Shown in pieces: positions 42,325 to 52,389 of a stretch of DNA of 64,000 nt. The stretch is from Burkholderiales bacterium UBA1834 (GTDB lineage Bacteria; Pseudomonadota; Gammaproteobacteria; Burkholderiales; Burkholderiaceae_C). Both the position numbers and the translations under genes were made by a program. Each line of letters starts with the position of its first letter. The first letter of the stretch is position 1. Below the pieces are notes generated by a model. That model ran no database searches. It was not told the origin of the DNA and saw only the letters and a list, made by a program, of their open reading frames with translations. The stretch is taken from assembly GCA_002339015.1 (NCBI GenBank), contig DDJC01000002.1:104360-168359 (forward strand). Direction: 5' to 3'.

Positions 42325-43380
42325 TCAGAAGCGGTGGCGGATGCCGAAAGCCACCGTGTTGCCGGCCTTGAAGCCGGCGCGGTCGTCGTCGTCACGCATG
42401 AACACGGCGTACAGGTCCGTACGCTTGGAGATGAAGTGGTCGTAGCCCAGCGTCAGGATCTCGTGCTTGACGTCGCCGGACACCAGCTCCTTGGTCTGCG
42501 AGCCGTAGGAGGCCAGCACCTTGCCATCGGCCGACACCGGCACGGCCACACCCAGCTGGTACAGCTTGGTCTTGTAGTTCTCGGCCGCGGTCGGGTAGTC
42601 CTTGTCCTTGTACTGGCCGTATTGGCCGAACAGCTTCACGGCACCGAAATCGTAGCTCGCACCCAGCAGCGCAAAGGTCTGCTCGGCGCCATCGGGCACA
42701 TTGACCTTGGGCGCTTCGGCCGACTGCACGCTCTGGTAGCCGAAACCGATGGCGAAGGGGCCATTCGCATAGCCCGCCATGAAGCCCGTGCTGGTGCTTT
42801 CAGTGTCGGATTCACCCGGCTGCACTTGCACGGCAGCGGTGAAGCCCGACAGGTTGGGCGTGTAGTAGGCGATGGAATTGCTCCAGCCCGAGTCACCCTT
42901 GTCCGGACCCCACTTGCCGTAGGTCAGGCGGATGGTGGGCGAGAAGCCGAACGAGCCACCATAGGGGTTGAAGGCCAGGGCCTGCTGGTACAGGAAGTTG
43001 TCCATGCGGCCGATCACGACCTTGCCGAAACCACCGGCCAAGGCCACGTTGGCGGCACGGGCCCAGAACACGTCCGCGTTCGAACGGCCGGACGCACCCG
43101 AGTCCATGCGGATGAAGGACTCGAGCGTGAACATGGCCTTGAGGCCGCCGCCCAGGTCTTCCGTGCCCTTGAAGCCGATGAAGCTGGTGGTCATCTGACC
43201 ACTTTCGACCTTGGCGGTGCTCTTGTTGTCGGCACTGCCATCCGTACCGGCGTACTGGAAAGAGCCGAACGACAGGTCGAGCAGACCGTAGGCGTTCAAA
43301 CTGGATTGCGCCTGCGCCACGCCCAGCGTGCCCACGGAAAGGGCCACAGCGGCGAGTACTTGTTTTTGGGAGACAGACAT
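42325..43380 (-). CDS. Gram-negative porin 1
   Basis: 351 residues. Signal peptide MSVSQKQVLAAVALSVGTLGVAQA, then a 16-strand porin of the Omp32/betaproteobacterial type (SSLNAYGLLDLSFGSF at the start, FGIRHRF at the end with C-terminal Phe for BAM). Loop region FESFIRMDSGASGRSN is the usual constriction loop segment. Diffusion channel for small solutes, trimeric in the family. The first in genome order of three porins; a palindromic operator lies 35-60 bp upstream. Confidence 0.95.
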   Translation of the reverse strand: MSVSQKQVLAAVALSVGTLGVAQAQSSLNAYGLLDLSFGSFQYAGTDGSADNKSTAKVESGQMTTSFIGFKGTEDLGGGLKAMFTLESFIRMDSGASGRSNADVFWARAANVALAGGFGKVVIGRMDNFLYQQALAFNPYGGSFGFSPTIRLTYGKWGPDKGDSGWSNSIAYYTPNLSGFTAAVQVQPGESDTESTSTGFMAGYANGPFAIGFGYQSVQSAEAPKVNVPDGAEQTFALLGASYDFGAVKLFGQYGQYKDKDYPTAAENYKTKLYQLGVAVPVSADGKVLASYGSQTKELVSGDVKHEILTLGYDHFISKRTDLYAVFMRDDDDRAGFKAGNTVAFGIRHRF

Positions 43381-43414
43381 GAAAACTCCTGAAGATCCGA
43401 ACACAAAAGTGGGG

Positions 43415-43441
43415 TCATGTGTGCACATGACTGTATACAGT
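43415..43441. promoter_or_regulatory. Palindromic operator pair before porin 1
   Basis: TCATGTG-TG-CACATGA (43415-43430) abutting the perfect 12-bp palindrome ACTGTATACAGT (43430-43441). They lie 35-61 bp upstream of the porin ATG; TGTATACA resembles GntR-family half-sites. No regulator gene adjoins it. Confidence 0.6.
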
Positions 43442-43520
43442 TAGCAGGAGTCATGCCCGGTTAAGGCGCCCAGGATCGGTGCGGATGCGGCCCGTTGCAC
43501 CATGTTTGGATGCACATAAG

Positions 43521-43544
43521 GAAAAAGGCGCCCGAAGGCGCCTT
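43521..43544 (-). terminator. Terminator of porin 2
   Basis: AAGGCGCC (43525-43532) and GGCGCCTT (43537-43544), loop CGAA, with a T-run on the minus strand. Follows the porin 2 stop by about 25 bp. Confidence 0.92.
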
Positions 43545-43567
43545 GTAAGGTTCAGGGCAGCGCGTGC

Positions 43568-44656
43568 TTAGAACGAGTGGCGGATGCCGACGGCGAAAGT
43601 GTTGGCAGTGTCGTCCTCGATCGTGAAGTCGCTCAGCTTCTTGTTGGTGAAAGCCACATACGCACCAGTGCGCTTGGAGATCGAGTGGTCATAGCCCAGC
43701 GAGATCTGACGGAGCTTGGAGCCATCCGGAGCGCCGCCGAAACCATCGTCATACTTGGTTTGACCATAGGCGATCAGCACGTTGCCAGCCGAGGTCACAG
43801 GAACGGTAGCACCGATCTGGAAGAACTTGGCCTTTCCGGCATCGTCGTCGGTGGCGGTCGTGAAGCTCTTGATTTCAGCCAGCTGGCCTTGCAGCTTCAG
43901 CACGCCGAAATCGTAGCTGGCACCCAGACCCCAGTTCTTCTGACGGATGTCATAAGCCTGGTTGGCCGTGCGGTTGTCGCCGCTGTTGGTGTAGACAGCC
44001 ATCACGCTCAGAGGACCGGCGTTATAGGCGCCCGAGATCGCGAAGTTGTTCTTGTTGCCATCAGCACTGCTGGTCGATTCCTTGGGACCATACTGCAGCG
44101 AGGCAGTGAAGCCACCGAAGTTCGGGGTTTCATAGGTGATCGAGTTCACCCAGCCCGTGTCGTAACCCAGACCGACCGGGAACACCGTGTCAGTCGTCAG
44201 CTTGTAGAAGCTGACCATGGTGGGGGAGAAGGGCATCGACGAACCGAAGGGGTTGTAGGTGTAGCCGAAGGTGAAGAAGGCGTTGTCGTATTGCCCCAGA
44301 ATCACGCGACCGAAACCGCCGCTCAGGCCGACCCATGAGGCACGGCCCCAGAAGCCGCCGGCCTTGTTGTAGACAGACGAAGCAGAGCCGGTGTCATTGG
44401 CAATGAAGGATTCCAGAGCGAACTCGGCCTTCAGGCCGCCGCCCAGGTCTTCAGAACCGGCAAAACCGATGAAGCTGGTCATCATGTTGCCCGAACCAAC
44501 GGCCGTCACACGATCGGTACCATCACCAACGCCGGTGAAGCTCTCATACGAACCAAACGAAGCATCCAGGTAACCGTAGATCTTCACTTCGGCTTGGGCA
44601 GCAGCAGCCATCGCCAACAGGGCGGCACCGGCCACGACACTCTTCTTTGCAAACAT
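43568..44656 (-). CDS. Gram-negative porin 2
   Basis: 362 residues. Signal MFAKKSVVAGAALLAMAAAAQA, then VKIYGYLDASFGSYESFTGVG and beta-barrel to VGIRHSF. Same family as its two neighbours, with distinct loops (GFTASLQYGPKESTSSADGN). Tandem paralogues allow differential expression of channel properties. Starts at 44656 with AGGAGAA upstream. Confidence 0.95.
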   Translation of the reverse strand: MFAKKSVVAGAALLAMAAAAQAEVKIYGYLDASFGSYESFTGVGDGTDRVTAVGSGNMMTSFIGFAGSEDLGGGLKAEFALESFIANDTGSASSVYNKAGGFWGRASWVGLSGGFGRVILGQYDNAFFTFGYTYNPFGSSMPFSPTMVSFYKLTTDTVFPVGLGYDTGWVNSITYETPNFGGFTASLQYGPKESTSSADGNKNNFAISGAYNAGPLSVMAVYTNSGDNRTANQAYDIRQKNWGLGASYDFGVLKLQGQLAEIKSFTTATDDDAGKAKFFQIGATVPVTSAGNVLIAYGQTKYDDGFGGAPDGSKLRQISLGYDHSISKRTGAYVAFTNKKLSDFTIEDDTANTFAVGIRHSF

Positions 44657-44854
44657 GCAGTTCTCCTAGCAGTGGGATGAAAACTCAGGGGCAACCCTTG
44701 AATGTTTGGTTGGCTGCCCGCTGCGCTGATTGTGTGAGCAATCTTTCGGCCAGCCCAAGTGCTTGGTCACCCGATCGTCACAATTGGGGGTCCCAAACGC
44801 CGTTTTCGTTGCTACAGCGCGACAAAACCAACCCCTTTTGTTGCCGAGAGACAA

Positions 44855-44880
44855 CAAAAAAGCGCCCTAAGGGGCGCTTT
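44855..44880 (-). terminator. Terminator of porin 3
   Basis: AAAGCGCCC (44859-44867) and GGGCGCTTT (44872-44880), T-rich on the minus strand past 44859. Confidence 0.92.
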
Positions 44881-44907
44881 CGCTGAAGTCAGAGCCGAAG
44901 CCCGAGA

Positions 44908-45912
44908 TCAGAAGGCGTGACGGACACCCACGGCGAAGGAGGTACCCTTGTCATCGGCCGGATCAGCCAGGAAGTTGTAACGGGTGTTGTTCAGGCCGAC
45001 GTAGGCGCTCGTGCGCTTGCTGATGCTATGCTCATAAGCCAGTGACAGTTCCTTGGCCTTGGCATCGTCGAACTTGGCTTCGCCGTAGGACAGGAGCACG
45101 TTACCAGCGGTGGTCACGGGGATGCTCACGCCCAATTGGTAGAACTTTTCTTTCTCGTCCAGGTTGCTTTGGTCAGCTTGGCCATACTGACCAAACAGCT
45201 TGGCAGCGCCGAAGTCGTAGCTGGCGCCCAGCACCCAGGTCTTCACATCGTCGCTGGTGCCCAGCGCGACGTCTTGATAGGTGAAGTTCAGAGCCAGAGG
45301 GCCCGCAGCGTAGTTCAGCGCAGCGCCGATGTTCTCGTCAACACCGTCGATTTCGCTGAAACCCACTTGCACCGCGGCCGTGAAGCCCGACAGGTTAGGC
45401 GTTGTGTAGGTGATGCTGTTGCGCCAGTTGCTGCTGTAGCCCGAGGTCAGGGTGTTGATGCCGTCAGTGACGGTCAGCCCCATCAGCAGGCCAGAAGTAC
45501 CGAACAGCGCGGAGTCGGCGCGGAAGGGGTTAAAGGCGTCGTTGGCCAGGAACAGCAGCGAACGGGCATTGCCGAGGGTGACAGTACCGAAATCGCCGGC
45601 CAGACCGACCACGCTGGTGCGGCCCCAGAAGTTGGAACCGGTACCAGCGGTGCCGTCATCCATACCAATGGCGCTTTCCAGAACGAAGAAAGCCTTCAGG
45701 CCACCGCCCAGGTCTTCCTGGCCTTTGAAGCCGATGAAGCTCTCGCGCAGCGAACCAGATTCAACGGCGGTCACAGCGTCAGACAGGCCGGGCTCTTCGA
45801 AACGGCCGAACGACACGTCCAGGTTGCCGTAGATCGACACTTGCGATTGGGCTTGGGCAGCGAAAGCGGCCAGCAGGGCGGCTGCAGCAACAGCGGTCTT
45901 CTTGGAAAACAT
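44908..45912 (-). CDS. Gram-negative porin 3
   Basis: 334 residues. Signal MFSKKTAVAAAALLAAFAAQAQS, then QVSIYGNLDVSFGRFEEPGLSD and the barrel, ending VGVRHAF. Start at 45912 supported by AGGAGAG 8 nt upstream; the longer frame to 45990 is not needed. Shares the family of porins 1 and 2; the three are separated by terminators, so each is its own transcript. Confidence 0.95.
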   Translation of the reverse strand: MFSKKTAVAAAALLAAFAAQAQSQVSIYGNLDVSFGRFEEPGLSDAVTAVESGSLRESFIGFKGQEDLGGGLKAFFVLESAIGMDDGTAGTGSNFWGRTSVVGLAGDFGTVTLGNARSLLFLANDAFNPFRADSALFGTSGLLMGLTVTDGINTLTSGYSSNWRNSITYTTPNLSGFTAAVQVGFSEIDGVDENIGAALNYAAGPLALNFTYQDVALGTSDDVKTWVLGASYDFGAAKLFGQYGQADQSNLDEKEKFYQLGVSIPVTTAGNVLLSYGEAKFDDAKAKELSLAYEHSISKRTSAYVGLNNTRYNFLADPADDKGTSFAVGVRHAF

Positions 45913-46083
45913 CGTTATCTCTCCTAAGCGGGGATCGGGTTTTGGTGTGACCGGATTGTGACAACGAGCAGCACCGCCAATGACCGCCAATCCATCGAAT
46001 CCCCTCTTTTTGGGGCGTCAGTGCACCGTTTTTGTTCCTTTTTTGAGACAAATTGGTGCATTCTCACAACAGATCTGCCTGCA

Positions 46084-47943
<1,860 letters not shown>

Positions 47944-48082
47944 CGGTCGGGCAACAAATTGGCTGGTAAGCGGAAGGGCGAATTGTCCGTGCTTTCCGAT
48001 GGCCCGGCATTGCAACTTGCGGGTTTTCCCGTTCACCCCTCAGGGCCCCTCTCCGGAGGGTGGCCGGCCCAGTCGCTGCGGC

Positions 48083-48088
48083 GATAAT
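48083..48088 (+). promoter_or_regulatory. ssb promoter -10
   Basis: GATAAT about 55 bp before the ssb start; no clear -35 and no CTG-N10-CAG box nearby. Confidence 0.4.
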
Positions 48089-48142
48089 GGACGGGCTAAC
48101 CAACGCAAGCTTATTTAACCAACCGACATAGGATTTCTGGCC

Positions 48143-48655
48143 ATGGCCTCGATCAACAAAGTCATCATCATCGGCAACCTGGGTCGCGACCCTGAAGTGC
48201 GCTACACCCCGTCCGGCGCCGCCGTCTGCAACGTGTCCGTGGCCACCACGCGCAACTGGAAGGACAAGACCAGCGGCGACAAGGTCGAGGAAACCGAATG
48301 GCACCGTGTGGTGTTCTACGACCGCCTGGCCGAGATCGCTGGCGAGTACCTGAAGAAGGGCCGCTCGGTGTACGTGGAGGGCCGCCTGAAGACCCGCAAG
48401 TGGCAGGACAAGGACGGCAAGGATACCTACACCACCGAAATCGTGGCCGAAAACATGCAGCTGCTGGGCGGCCGTGAAGGCGGCGGCGGTGGCTACGGCG
48501 GTGGCCGTGACAGCGGTGGTGACGAAGGCTTCAGCCGCGAACCGGCTGAAAACAGCCGCCCGGCCGCCCGCCAGGCCCCGGCGCCCCGCCCTGCCCCCGC
48601 GCCGTCAAAGTCGTCCACAGGCTTTGACGACATGGATGACGACATCCCGTTCTGA
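48143..48655 (+). CDS. ssb: Single-stranded DNA-binding protein
   Basis: 170 residues. OB fold (1-110): [66 protein letters not shown] Gly/Pro/Ala-rich disordered linker leads to the acidic tip MDDDIPF that recruits partner proteins, possibly including RecQ encoded next door. AGGA lies 12-15 nt before ATG. Single gene with its own terminator. Confidence 0.98.
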   Translation: MASINKVIIIGNLGRDPEVRYTPSGAAVCNVSVATTRNWKDKTSGDKVEETEWHRVVFYDRLAEIAGEYLKKGRSVYVEGRLKTRKWQDKDGKDTYTTEIVAENMQLLGGREGGGGGYGGGRDSGGDEGFSREPAENSRPAARQAPAPRPAPAPSKSSTGFDDMDDDIPF

Positions 48656-48702
48656 TACAGAAGCCAGCTACAGCCCGAACCCATCACCGGGTTCAGGAGC
48701 AC

Positions 48703-48734
48703 AAGCCCCAAGCGCCTGCCGCTTGGGGCTTTTT
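48703..48734 (+). terminator. Terminator of ssb
   Basis: AAGCCCCAAGC (48703-48713) and GCTTGGGGCTT (48721-48731), 7-nt loop, T-run directly after on the plus strand. Confidence 0.95.
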
Positions 48735-48774
48735 CTTTGGCCGTGCTGCCGCACATCGCGCACTGACAGACAAC

Positions 48775-49686
48775 TCAGCAAGGGCCGATCTCGACCTTCT
48801 GCGCCAGGAAATCCAGCAGCGCCCGCACACGCAGAGGCATGTGCCCGCCCTGCCCCACGTAGACGGCGTGGACCTCCTCCAGGTCGCCAGTATTGGCATC
48901 TTCCAGCACGGCTTGCAGACGACCGGCAGCGATGTCTTCGCGCACCTGGAAGGCGGCCAGGCGTGCCAAGCCCAGCCCGGACAGCGCCAGCCGACGCAAG
49001 GCCTCGCCATCGCTGGCCTGGACATTGCCGCTCACGGGCAGCACGGTGTCGATACCCTCATGCCGCAGAGGCCAGCCCGGTTGCGCGCGCACATGGTTGG
49101 GGCCCAGGCGGTTGTGGGTCAGCAGTTGCTGCGGGGTGGTCGGTGTGCCGTGGCGCGCCAGGTACTCGGGGGTGCCCACAATCACCATGCGCGTGGCGCC
49201 CAGCTTGCGCGCCATCAGGTTGGAGCTCTTCAGCGGGCCAGCCCGCACGGCCACATCGGTGCGCTGCTCCAGGATGTCGATGACTTCGTCAGTGAGCACG
49301 ATGTCCAGGGTGATCTGGGGATGCTGCGCCAGAAACTCAGGCACCAGCGGCAGCAGAAAGTGGTGGCCGAAGGGCACATTGGCATTGACGCGCAGACGGC
49401 CGCGCGGCACAGCCTGCTCGCTGGCGCAGCGCTCGGCCTCTTGAAGATCCGCCAGGATGCGCACACCCCGCTCGTAGAAGGCACAGCCCTCGGGGGTGAG
49501 CTGGAGCTGCCGGGTCGAGCGGTTCACCAGCCGTGTGCCCAGGCGCTGCTCCAGCCGGGCCACCAGCTTGCTGACGGCCGAGGGCGTCATGCCACAAGCG
49601 CGTGCCGCGGCCGAAAAGCCGCCCAGTTCGATGGCACGCACGAACACTTCCAGTTCGCCAGAACGATTGACTTCCAGCCGGGCCAT
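48775..49686 (-). CDS. LysR-family transcriptional regulator
   Basis: 303 residues. N-terminal winged HTH (MARLEVNRSGELEVFVRAIELGGFSAAARACGMTPSAVSKLVARLEQRLGTRLV) and a LysR effector domain (HPQITLDIVLTDEVIDIL). The gene is divergent from an SGNH hydrolase, its likely target. In the 110-bp gap TTCAT-N13-ATGAA (49758-49780) fits a LysR site. Inducer unknown. Confidence 0.93.
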   Translation of the reverse strand: MARLEVNRSGELEVFVRAIELGGFSAAARACGMTPSAVSKLVARLEQRLGTRLVNRSTRQLQLTPEGCAFYERGVRILADLQEAERCASEQAVPRGRLRVNANVPFGHHFLLPLVPEFLAQHPQITLDIVLTDEVIDILEQRTDVAVRAGPLKSSNLMARKLGATRMVIVGTPEYLARHGTPTTPQQLLTHNRLGPNHVRAQPGWPLRHEGIDTVLPVSGNVQASDGEALRRLALSGLGLARLAAFQVREDIAAGRLQAVLEDANTGDLEEVHAVYVGQGGHMPLRVRALLDFLAQKVEIGPC

Positions 49687-49796
49687 GTGGCTCCTTGGGT
49701 GAGTTCAGTTCACAAATGCTGTTCCTGCGGCCAATCTAGTCGAAATTGGTCTTTGATTTCATGATTCATCATCCAATGAACTTTGAATTCACTGAC

Positions 49797-51275
49797 ATGC
49801 GCACTCCGTCTCTCCCCGTCGGTGCCAGCGCGGCGATGTTGGCCTTTGCCATCACCGCAGGTGTTCAAGCAGCACCACTGGCTTCAGAAGCTCCGGTCAG
49901 CTCGCGGGGCCATTGGGTGGCCACCTGGCAGGCCAGCCCTCAACCGGTCTGGAAGACCGGGTTCCTGTTTCCTGCCAAAGTCCCTGCCGAACTGAGCGAC
50001 CAGACCGTTCGGCAAGTGGCACGCATCAGCCTGGGCGGCGCCCGCCTGCGGATCGTGCTGTCCAATGCCTACGGCACTCAGCCGCTCACCGTGGGCAAGG
50101 CCACGCTGGCGAGACCTCGCCCTGGCCCGCAGCCTGATGCCGTAGCGCTCGATAGCCTCCAGGCCGTGACGTTTGCCGGTCAGGCGTCGGCCACCATCCC
50201 GCCTGGCGCCTCGCTCGTCAGCGACCCGGTGCCCGGGCCCGTGCTGCCTTGGACCCAGGTGACTGTCAGCATCCATTTGCCAAAAGCCACACCAGTCACG
50301 ACCTTCCACTGGGATGGCCGCCAGACCGGCTGGATCGTGGCAGGCGACCAGACCGGTGCCGCTACACTGCGCATGACCGATCGCGAGCAGCAGAGCACCA
50401 CGGCCCGCCTGCTGTTGACAGGGATCCAGGTCGACACCGGTACGAGGGCACACGCCGTGGCCGTCATCGGAGACTCCATCACCGACGGCGCCACCGCCAG
50501 CCTGGATACGGACAGCCGCTGGCCAGACTTCCTGGCCAGACGCCTGGCACCGCATGGCGTGGCGGTGGTCAACGCGGGCATTTCAGGCGCGCGTCTGCTC
50601 AGCGACGGGATGGGCGTCAATGCGCTGGCCCGGCTGGAGCGCGATGTACTGACCCAGCCTGGCGTGCGCAGCCTGGTCGTGATGCTGGGCATCAATGACA
50701 TCGCCTGGCCGGGCACGGCGTTCGCACGGGATGCGCGGCGCCCCACGCTGAACGAGCTGATCGCGGGCTACCGCCAGTTGATCGCGCAGGCACACAGCCA
50801 CGGCATCCGCGTGATCGGCGCCACGCTCACTCCATTCGAAGGCGCGCTGCCCGGCACGCCCCTGGCGGACTACTACCACCGTGACAAGGACGCCTTGCGC
50901 CATCAGGTGAACGCGTGGATACGGCATGGCGGGGCCTTCGATGCCGTGGTCGACGTCGATGCAGCACTGCGGGATCCGGCGCACCCTGCACGCCTGAACG
51001 CCCGTTTCGATTCGGGCGACCATCTGCACCCAGGTGACGAAGGTAACCGGGCCATGGCCGAAGTGATCGACCTCGGTGCGCTGCTGGCTGCCCCGCCTCA
51101 CCGTATGGGAGACGCCAGCGCGTTGTCCACACCCTGTTTAAACCTCGGCCCTCCCAGGCTTTCCACGCGGGATCACAGCAGCGCCAAGAAAAAGCCGCCC
51201 GAACTCGAAAGGCCGGGCGGCCACAGGACACCTACAAAGGTGTCTCCCTCCTGCTGCGGTCGGGGCATACCCTGA
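49797..51275 (+). CDS. Secreted SGNH/GDSL-family hydrolase with odd C-terminus
   Basis: 492 residues. Signal peptide MRTPSLPVGASAAMLAFAIT...VQA (ATG at 49797). A beta-sandwich-like N-terminal domain is followed by an SGNH esterase domain: VIGDSITDGA (nucleophile Ser), NAGISGARLL, MLGINDIAWPG, and SGDHLHPGDEGNRAM (Asp/His). The fold normally ends soon after EVIDLGALLA; the remaining 55 residues (from about 51105) are Pro/Ser/Lys-rich, and their DNA forms minus-strand hairpins and a terminator, so they may be read-through of a lost stop rather than functional protein. Substrate unknown; divergent LysR regulator. Confidence 0.85.
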   Translation: MRTPSLPVGASAAMLAFAITAGVQAAPLASEAPVSSRGHWVATWQASPQPVWKTGFLFPAKVPAELSDQTVRQVARISLGGARLRIVLSNAYGTQPLTVGKATLARPRPGPQPDAVALDSLQAVTFAGQASATIPPGASLVSDPVPGPVLPWTQVTVSIHLPKATPVTTFHWDGRQTGWIVAGDQTGAATLRMTDREQQSTTARLLLTGIQVDTGTRAHAVAVIGDSITDGATASLDTDSRWPDFLARRLAPHGVAVVNAGISGARLLSDGMGVNALARLERDVLTQPGVRSLVVMLGINDIAWPGTAFARDARRPTLNELIAGYRQLIAQAHSHGIRVIGATLTPFEGALPGTPLADYYHRDKDALRHQVNAWIRHGGAFDAVVDVDAALRDPAHPARLNARFDSGDHLHPGDEGNRAMAEVIDLGALLAAPPHRMGDASALSTPCLNLGPPRLSTRDHSSAKKKPPELERPGGHRTPTKVSPSCCGRGIP

Positions 51276-51345
51276 ACCGTCATTTTTGCTCCCTGAGCAG
51301 GGCCTTTTCCACCTCAACGCGCACGAAAGGCCTCGTTTTCCGTGA
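51188..51345 (-). ncRNA. Candidate small structured RNA
   Basis: On the minus strand there is a -10-like TAGAAT (51352-51347), then four consecutive hairpins: AAAGGCC/GGCCTTT (51332-51326/51307-51301), GCTC/GAGC (51298-51288), GACACCT-TTGT-AGGTGTC (51244-51227) and GCCGCCCG/CGGGCGGC (51221-51194). The last is followed by TTTTT, a textbook terminator. No ORF of substance lies inside. Length about 155 nt. It does not resemble 6S or SRP RNA to me. It overlaps the dubious 3' end of the SGNH gene on the opposite strand. Confidence 0.5.
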
Positions 51346-51456
51346 CATTCTAGGGAAGCACACACCCCAAAACGTGCATATATGCGCGCTTATCATCAAG
51401 ACCCCAGGAACACACCCAAAAGGGGGTATTCCGCTGCCCCCGATCAGGAGTCTTGG

Positions 51457-52389
51457 ATGAGCCCGCCCCTCCACGGCGACGACGAATGCGCCGCCGACGC
51501 CCCATTTGATGAAGAAGACAGCGCAGGCCTGCCCGCGTCTGGCATCGCGGCCCGGCTGCGCCAGGCGCTGCAGATCCAGGGTGTGCCACCACGCCAGCAG
51601 GCGGCCTGGGTCGCGCGCCTGTGCAGCATCTCCGTGAGCCAGGCCCGGCGCAAGCTGCAAGGCGCCGGTTGGCTGTTCGATGAAGTGCTGACCCTGGCCC
51701 AGCACCACGGCCTGTCCCTCGACGACCTGGCCCAGGATCGGCACCTCATAGGCGGCACCTCACCCGCCGCACCGCTGGAAAAGGGCCATGTGCTGCTCGA
51801 AGGCGCGGACAGCGCCTGCCAGGTGCAGATCGGCCACTTGCTGGCACCCCGCGATCAGGCGCACACCGCCGTGCAGGCCGTGCGCGATGGCGACCGCTGG
51901 ATGATCGGCGCCTCGGCAGCCCTGCGCCGCCTGCACCCGCAAGGCCCCCGCTATGCCGTGCAGCGTCTGATGTTGACACCCACCCCGCCGCGCGCGCCCC
52001 TGCGCGTGGCCGTGGTCGACGACGATGTGATGGCTGCCGAGAGCCTGTGCGACTGGTTCGACGATGCGGGCGGTCAGGCACAGTCTTTCGGCTCGGCCGA
52101 TGCGCTGCTGGGCACGGACCTGCAGCAGTTCGACGCCTTCGTGGTGGACTTCATCCTGGGCGCCGGCCAGAGCAGCGAAGCGCTGATTCGTCATCTGCGC
52201 AGCCAGCGCCCGCAGGCCCCCATCGTGCTGCTCACCGGACGCCTGCGCGACGGCACCGCCTCGGAGGATTCGCTGACCAACCTGATGCGTGCGCTCAAGG
52301 TCATGTTCTTCGAGAAGCCGGTGCGTCCCGCCGTGCTCACCGCGGCCCTGCTCAACAGCCTGGACCGCAGCGGCGGCGGCGCCGCATGA
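51457..52389 (+). CDS. Response regulator with N-terminal BetR-type DNA-binding domain
   Basis: 310 residues. The N-terminal half resembles the BetR domain (ARLRQALQIQGVPPRQQAAWVARLCSISVSQARRKLQGAGWLFDEVLTLAQHHGLSLDDL, about 30-95). A linker and then a C-terminal receiver follow (AVVDDDVMAAESL, phospho-Asp D231 in VVDFILG, Thr in LLTG, Lys in FEKPV). This order, DNA-binding first and receiver last, is the reverse of the usual one. Start 51457 with AGGAG 6 nt upstream. The histidine kinase gene overlaps by 4 bp. Confidence 0.85.
   Translation: MSPPLHGDDECAADAPFDEEDSAGLPASGIAARLRQALQIQGVPPRQQAAWVARLCSISVSQARRKLQGAGWLFDEVLTLAQHHGLSLDDLAQDRHLIGGTSPAAPLEKGHVLLEGADSACQVQIGHLLAPRDQAHTAVQAVRDGDRWMIGASAALRRLHPQGPRYAVQRLMLTPTPPRAPLRVAVVDDDVMAAESLCDWFDDAGGQAQSFGSADALLGTDLQQFDAFVVDFILGAGQSSEALIRHLRSQRPQAPIVLLTGRLRDGTASEDSLTNLMRALKVMFFEKPVRPAVLTAALLNSLDRSGGGAA

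Noticed and set aside
51188..51345. 6S RNA or SRP RNA at the 51-kb RNA candidate
   Set aside because: It lacks the long closing stem with central bubble of 6S RNA and the conserved apical loop of the SRP RNA.
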